From: Sediminibacterium sp. KACHI17
GTDB taxonomy: Bacteria; Bacteroidota; Bacteroidia; Chitinophagales; Chitinophagaceae
Direction: 5' to 3'
DNA length: 64,000 nucleotides
Assembly: GCF_040362915.1 (NCBI RefSeq)
Contig: NZ_AP029612.1
Span: 310,001-374,000 of the forward strand
Shown: positions 60,126 to 64,000 of the stretch, piece by piece
Layout: the number at the start of each line of letters is the position of its first letter
Position numbering within the stretch: the stretch's first letter is position 1
Made by a program: the position numbers and the translations under genes
The notes under the pieces: generated by a model
Databases searched by the model: none
What the model was told of the DNA's origin: nothing
What the model saw: the letters and a program-made list of their open reading frames with translations, nothing else

Positions 60126-61127
60126 CTATGACTCAATCATCTCGTGTAGATATTGTTTACTCTCTTCTTTAAAAGCTTTTCTTGGTTTCAAGCCTAATAA
60201 TTGGAACATTTGATTGTCTTCATCAAAAGAAGGGTTCGGAGTGGTCAACAATTTATCTCCTGCAAAAATGGAATTTGCACCAGCCATAAAACACAGTGCT
60301 TGATCTGATACACTCATATCTGTTCTGCCGGCGCTCAGACGTACCATTGTTTTGGGCATCAAAATTCTTGCTGTAGCGATCATGCGTACCATATCCCATA
60401 CATCTACTTTGGTATTATGTTCCAATGGTGTTCCCGGAATGGCTACCAATGAATTGATGGGTACACTTTCAGGATGTTCAGGCATGGTTGCCAGAGTGTG
60501 TAGCATACCTATTCTGTCTTCATGAGTTTCTCCCAATCCGATGATACCTCCACAGCAAACCGTTACACCAGCCTTGCGCACATTCTCCAGCGTTTCCAAA
60601 CGGTCTTCATAAGTACGCGTAGTAATGATCTCGCCGTAATGTTCTTTGCTGGTGTCCAGGTTATGGTTGTAAGCATATAATCCTGCATCTGCTAATTTTT
60701 TGGCTTGGTCCTCAGTCAACATTCCAAGTGTACAACATACTTCCATGCCCATTTCATTGACACCTTTCACCATGTCTAATACGCGGTCAAAATCGCGGTT
60801 ATCTCTTACCTCGCGCCATGCAGCACCCATGCAAAAACGTGTAGAACCTGCTTCTTTTGCTTTTTGAGCATAAGCTAGTACCTCATCTTTTTTCATGAGC
60901 GCCTGTACATCAACACCCGTATTATAGCGGGCCGCTTGTGGACAATAAGCGCAGTCCTCACTGCATCCTCCGGTTTTGATACTTAACAATGTACAAACCT
61001 GTACCTCAGCAGTATCATTGTATTTACGATGCAGTTGTGCTGCACGAAATACGAGTTCTAATAGAGGCGTATTATAGATGTCGTGTATTTCTTCCAGTGT
61101 CCAGTTATTACGGATGTCATTAGACAT
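60126..61127 (-). CDS. bioB: Biotin synthase
   Basis: BioB (333 aa) inserts sulfur into dethiobiotin. The radical-SAM cysteines are C55, C59 and C62 in [10 protein letters not shown]. Further conserved elements are [15 protein letters not shown] and [13 protein letters not shown], and later [12 protein letters not shown]. Length and motifs are standard. No other bio gene is in the window. A TATATTTG box lies 18 bases before the start. Confidence 0.95.
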   Translation of the reverse strand: MSNDIRNNWTLEEIHDIYNTPLLELVFRAAQLHRKYNDTAEVQVCTLLSIKTGGCSEDCAYCPQAARYNTGVDVQALMKKDEVLAYAQKAKEAGSTRFCMGAAWREVRDNRDFDRVLDMVKGVNEMGMEVCCTLGMLTEDQAKKLADAGLYAYNHNLDTSKEHYGEIITTRTYEDRLETLENVRKAGVTVCCGGIIGLGETHEDRIGMLHTLATMPEHPESVPINSLVAIPGTPLEHNTKVDVWDMVRMIATARILMPKTMVRLSAGRTDMSVSDQALCFMAGANSIFAGDKLLTTPNPSFDEDNQMFQLLGLKPRKAFKEESKQYLHEMIES

Positions 61128-61145
61128 AAATTTGAATTTAGACTA

Positions 61146-61153
61146 CAAATATA
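61146..61153 (-). promoter_or_regulatory. -7 box of the bioB promoter
   Basis: TATATTTG on the minus strand, full match to TAnnTTTG, 18 bases before the bioB ATG. No clear -33 box and no BirA-type operator recognised. Confidence 0.5.
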
Positions 61154-61185
61154 AGGGGGGGAAATGAACAGAGAAACACAGAAAC

Positions 61186-61220
61186 AAGGAGTTGAGGAAT
61201 GTTCCAGGTTTCAACTCCTT
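61186..61220 (-). terminator. Hairpin downstream of rluD
   Basis: Arms 61186-61195 and 61211-61220 (AAGGAGTTGA) pair over 10 bp with a 15-base loop, eight bases past the RluD stop on the minus strand. The run of T's is short. Confidence 0.55.
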
Positions 61221-61227
61221 TGCTCAT

Positions 61228-62280
61228 TTATGATTCTATCGTTTTGTTTCGAACATAGTTTCTCCATTTTTCAATGACTTTTTGCATGTCATCGGGTAAT
61301 GGAGCTTCGAAATGCATGGGTTGTTTGGTCACAGGATGAATAAACCCAAGTGTTTGCGCATGGAGTGCACAACGCGGACAAATGTCAAAGCAGTTATCTA
61401 CAAATTGTTTGTACTTGGTATAGATTGTTCCCTTTAAAATTTTATCTCCACCATACTCCCAATCATTGAAAAGGGTATGACCGATGTGTTTCATGTGTAC
61501 ACGAATTTGATGGGTACGTCCTGTTTCCAGAACACATTCTACCAGTGTCACATAATTGAATCGCTCAATGACTTTATAATGTGTGATGGCATGTTTGCCG
61601 ATCTCTCCTTCAGGATATGCATCAAACATTTTTCGATGTTGACGATGACGCGCAATATGGGCTTCAATGGTGCCACTGTCTTCCTGAACATCTCCCCATA
61701 CCAATGCCAGATATTTTCGATTCACTGTATGGTTAAAGAATTGCTTGGCAAGATGAGCAGCAGCATCACCCGTTTTGGCTAGAACGATGAGTCCGGTAGT
61801 GTTCTTATCAATTCGATGCACCAGTCCAAAACGAGGAAGCGATTCTTCGTCGAGATTCGGATTCTGTTGTAAAAAATGATAGGCAACGCCATTCAGCATG
61901 GTGCCAGTAAAATTACCGATGCCGGGATGTACTACCATATTCGCAGGTTTATTGAGTACCATTACCGCATCATCTTCGTACACAATATTCAACGGAATAT
62001 TTTCCGGTTTTAGCTCGGTATGTTCAGGGTTGATCAGACTCATCAAAACGATCTCATCACCCGGCTTGATCTTGTAATTGCTTTTAACAACTTGTCCATT
62101 TACCGTTAAGAAACCGGCATCAATACCTTTTTGAACTTTGTTACGGGTAGCACCCTCAATGCGTCCTTGTACCCATTTGTCAATGCGTAAAGGCTCCTGA
62201 CCTTTATCAACTTTAAAAGTCTTTCGTTCATATAGTTCTTCTGTGCCTTCTTCCGGCTGGAGATCTAATTCTTCCTGCAT
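61228..62280 (-). CDS. rluD: RluD-type 23S rRNA pseudouridine synthase
   Basis: A 350-residue pseudouridine synthase with an N-terminal S4 RNA-binding domain (about 30-80, RIDKWVQGRIEGATRNKVQKGIDAGFLTVNG) and the RluA-family catalytic core, with D158 in VHRIDKNTTGL, then KPANMVVHPG and ETGRTHQIRVHM. The ATG at 62280 gives the usual start and lies four bases from a TATTTTTG box. RluD, RluC and RluA are close relatives, so the exact target site on rRNA is inferred; the S4 domain favours RluD/RluC over RluA. Confidence 0.85.
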   Translation of the reverse strand: MQEELDLQPEEGTEELYERKTFKVDKGQEPLRIDKWVQGRIEGATRNKVQKGIDAGFLTVNGQVVKSNYKIKPGDEIVLMSLINPEHTELKPENIPLNIVYEDDAVMVLNKPANMVVHPGIGNFTGTMLNGVAYHFLQQNPNLDEESLPRFGLVHRIDKNTTGLIVLAKTGDAAAHLAKQFFNHTVNRKYLALVWGDVQEDSGTIEAHIARHRQHRKMFDAYPEGEIGKHAITHYKVIERFNYVTLVECVLETGRTHQIRVHMKHIGHTLFNDWEYGGDKILKGTIYTKYKQFVDNCFDICPRCALHAQTLGFIHPVTKQPMHFEAPLPDDMQKVIEKWRNYVRNKTIES

Positions 62281-62284
62281 CCTG

Positions 62285-62350
62285 CAAAAATAGCAGAAAC
62301 CATCCAAGCGGATTAAAATGAACTGATATCCACTTTCAATATTACTTTTG
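62285..62350. promoter_or_regulatory. Back-to-back -7 boxes between rluD and lipB
   Basis: On the minus strand TATTTTTG (62292 to 62285), then CAGG, then the rluD ATG at 62280. On the plus strand TACTTTTG (62343-62350), then CATC, then the lipB ATG at 62355. Both are full matches four bases before the start codon. No -33 TTTG is visible for either. Confidence 0.55.
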
Positions 62351-62354
62351 CATC

Positions 62355-63071
62355 ATGCAGTCAGTGATATTCAGGGATTTGGGATTCAGGTCCTATCAGT
62401 CGGTTTGGGATGAGCAGGAAGCCATGCTCAAGGAGAAGGTGGAAATGAAATCGGCTGCAAGAATGTTTGATCCTGTTGATCAGGCTGCCCAGAATACAAT
62501 AGCCCATCATCTTTTATTCGTTGAGCATTCGCCTGTTTATACCTTGGGTAAAAGTGGGAAGACAGAACATATTCTGATCTCAGAGCAAGAGATGCAGGAG
62601 AGAGGTATTGATTATTTTCATATCAATCGCGGAGGGGATATCACATTTCATGGCCCAGGTCAGATCGTTGGTTATCCGATCATCGATCTGGAACAATTTA
62701 AAACGGATCTTGGATGGTATCTTAGAAGTTTGGAGGAAGTGATCATTCTTACACTCGCACATTATGGTTTGAAAGGCGATAGAAGTAAAGGTGAAACAGG
62801 GGTGTGGTTAGATCCAGATATTCCGGGTAAAGAAAGAAAGATCTGTGCTATGGGTATTAAATGCAGCAGGTGGATCACCATGCATGGATTTGCATTCAAT
62901 GTAAATACTGATCTGACTTATTTTGATCATATTGTTCCTTGTGGTATTGTTGGTAAACAAGTGACTTCACTGGAAAAAGAATTGGGGCATGCAATTCCTT
63001 TTGAGGAAGTAAAGGCTTTGGTCAAAAATAATTTTGAAAAAGTTTTTGATGTTGTTTTGACTGAAAGCTAA
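62355..63071 (+). CDS. lipB: Octanoyltransferase (lipoate biosynthesis)
   Basis: LipB (238 aa) moves octanoate from acyl carrier protein to lipoyl domains. The signature RGGDITFHGPGQ (residues 92-103) is followed by K169 in AMGIKCSRWITMHG and the catalytic C196 in HIVPCGI. Length is standard. lipA is not in the window. The ATG follows a TACTTTTG box by four bases, and the 3' end overlaps the convergent hypothetical gene by four bases. Confidence 0.94.
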   Translation: MQSVIFRDLGFRSYQSVWDEQEAMLKEKVEMKSAARMFDPVDQAAQNTIAHHLLFVEHSPVYTLGKSGKTEHILISEQEMQERGIDYFHINRGGDITFHGPGQIVGYPIIDLEQFKTDLGWYLRSLEEVIILTLAHYGLKGDRSKGETGVWLDPDIPGKERKICAMGIKCSRWITMHGFAFNVNTDLTYFDHIVPCGIVGKQVTSLEKELGHAIPFEEVKALVKNNFEKVFDVVLTES

Positions 63072-64000
63072 TCTTTCTGCAGAAAGAATTTATTTTTTTC
63101 GATCAGGTCGTTGTTCTTATACAATTCAAAATCATACCAACCACTCTTTTTGAAATTGGCTTTGTCCATGACCAATTCATGCTCTTTCAGCTTATTGATT
63201 CTAAAGAGTTCTTTTCCCTCCGCATCAAAAAATATGATACGATATAGTTGGAAATCTTTTTCAGGCACTGATATATTCAAATAGCCGGATGTATTGGTAT
63301 AGATAAAAATTGAGGGCTTCCATACTGGTTTAGGAATGAATCGGTGCAATTCAGCCCTGAATGTGGTGATCTGATAGATCGTATCTTTTGTGGTATTGGT
63401 CACGGAATCTTTGAAACGCTTATAGAAAGGCAATTCTATCTGAACAAGCAATGTGTCTTTTACAAATACACTCACATATTCTTTTGGTTTTGGAATAAAT
63501 GGTTTCCAGTTGATCTCGCCGGGTTTGATCACTGACAACGAATCTTGCGTCTGTTTGATCAATGAGTCACGGAAGTTCCGGTACGCAGAAACGGATAATT
63601 GAAATATTGGCACCCCTCTTTTAAAGATCTGAATATATTTTTCAACGGTGGTAGTAGTGGTTGTGCTATCTTTTTTTATTTCTGTTTTAGGGATTTCGAT
63701 GCGCGCACTCACATCATCGATCTGAACTATTGGAGGGGTCTGCGAACTTATCGGTTCAGGTGATTTACTATCAGTAAAAAAATAGCTTCCGCCCTTCAAT
63801 ACATAGAAGATCCGATAATAGATGCGAGGCGCCGATGGAAGTTTTTGATCGACAAATCCATTGGCCGGGAGTTCGGGAGATTGGGCTGAAAAAATTGTAC
63901 GAAAATTGATGCTATCAGTAGAGCGTTGAATGGCCAGCTGATTACAGGATGGGTATGGGTTGATCCAGCTGATACTTACTTTGCCTTTGCCAAGGTCTTT
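63068..64000 (-). CDS. Hypothetical extracellular protein, cut by window edge
   Basis: An open frame of 311 codons enters from the right edge; its start is outside the window. The TTG near 63799 is not a credible start because the frame continues upstream with coherent protein (SWINPYPSCNQLAIQRSTDSIN). The visible part has a fibronectin-like beta domain, then a Ser/Thr/Pro-rich segment, and two similar blocks (VPIFQLSVSAYRNFRDS and LLVQIELPFYKRFKDS) that look like an internal repeat. The C-terminus is beta-rich (FKKSGWYDFELYKNNDLIEKN). I do not recognise a family. It is likely secreted or surface-exposed. Confidence 0.7.
   Translation of the reverse strand, partial: KDLGKGKVSISWINPYPSCNQLAIQRSTDSINFRTIFSAQSPELPANGFVDQKLPSAPRIYYRIFYVLKGGSYFFTDSKSPEPISSQTPPIVQIDDVSARIEIPKTEIKKDSTTTTTTVEKYIQIFKRGVPIFQLSVSAYRNFRDSLIKQTQDSLSVIKPGEINWKPFIPKPKEYVSVFVKDTLLVQIELPFYKRFKDSVTNTTKDTIYQITTFRAELHRFIPKPVWKPSIFIYTNTSGYLNISVPEKDFQLYRIIFFDAEGKELFRINKLKEHELVMDKANFKKSGWYDFELYKNNDLIEKNKFFLQKD

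Noticed and set aside
63068-63799. A complete gene starting at the TTG at 63799
   Set aside because: The frame continues open and protein-like to the right edge, so the gene is truncated by the window rather than starting there.

Overview
The window looks like chromosomal core sequence from a member of the Bacteroidota, most likely the Chitinophagaceae (Sediminibacterium/Chitinophaga-like). The evidence is Bacteroidota-type promoters (-7 box TAnnTTTG), weak Shine-Dalgarno sites, large outer-membrane beta-barrel receptors with N-terminal carboxypeptidase-like domains, DUF2723, DUF2147 and DUF6702 family proteins, an UpxY-like NusG paralogue, and moderately AT-rich DNA. The species assignment is inference. 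I see no insertion sequence, prophage, CRISPR array or rRNA gene. No gap between genes exceeds about 200 bases.

Layout. 1-2242 (-): an amidohydrolase, a DUF2147 protein and a FemAB/GNAT-like protein cut by the left edge. 2331-12957 (+): a trp leader peptide with three consecutive Trp codons and a factor-independent terminator, then trpEGDCFBA running directly into hisHAFIE and a TlpA-like thioredoxin. 13004-16774: an ArsC/Spx-like reductase, a large outer-membrane protein and small hypotheticals. 16839-20182: two iron-sulfur electron-transfer genes (HdrB-like, and HdrC-like with a membrane domain) separated by a LysE exporter and a cupin. 20282-24085: a phosphoribosyltransferase, a phosphohexomutase, a lipoprotein and Pcm. 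24194-31967: a second outer-membrane receptor, DUF445, tRNA-His, a tail-specific protease, an orphan UpxY/NusG-like factor and MtaB. 32194-38334: a DUF2723 membrane protein, then a VWA + MoxR-type ATPase pair. 38411-46566: a cysteine desulfurase, a phosphoglucosamine mutase, methyltransferases, a PAP2 phosphatase overlapping an ArnT-like glycosyltransferase, and a CNNM/CorC protein. 46572-50967: DUF6702, HupE/UreJ, an M1 peptidase and an esterase. 51032-54375: a haem c lipoprotein, a sigma factor with a two-membrane anti-sigma-like partner, and a MORN-like protein. 54421-60062: a sortilin-like propeller, a methyltransferase, a GH13 lipoprotein and a small lipoprotein. 60126-64000: BioB, RluD, LipB and a hypothetical cut by the right edge.

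Main points of interest. (1) The trp operon starts with a complete ribosome-mediated attenuator: a leader peptide with WWW, an antiterminator segment inside the leader reading frame, and an 11-bp terminator. (2) Half of the histidine pathway (hisHAFIE) lies in the same array, with trpA and hisH overlapping by 4 bases, so tryptophan supply could gate histidine synthesis. (3) Several housekeeping genes carry a -7 promoter box only 4-6 bases before the ATG, which predicts leaderless mRNAs. (4) The sigma factor at 52971-53552 overlaps a gene whose product has a short cytosolic head, one transmembrane helix, a long Ser/Thr-rich linker and an outer-membrane barrel, like the dual membrane-spanning anti-sigma factors of Bacteroides. 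(5) Many intergenic spaces carry long perfect inverted repeats built from repeated 6-8-base words. One word block occurs both as a hairpin at 56919-56990 and as a lone arm between trpE and trpG.
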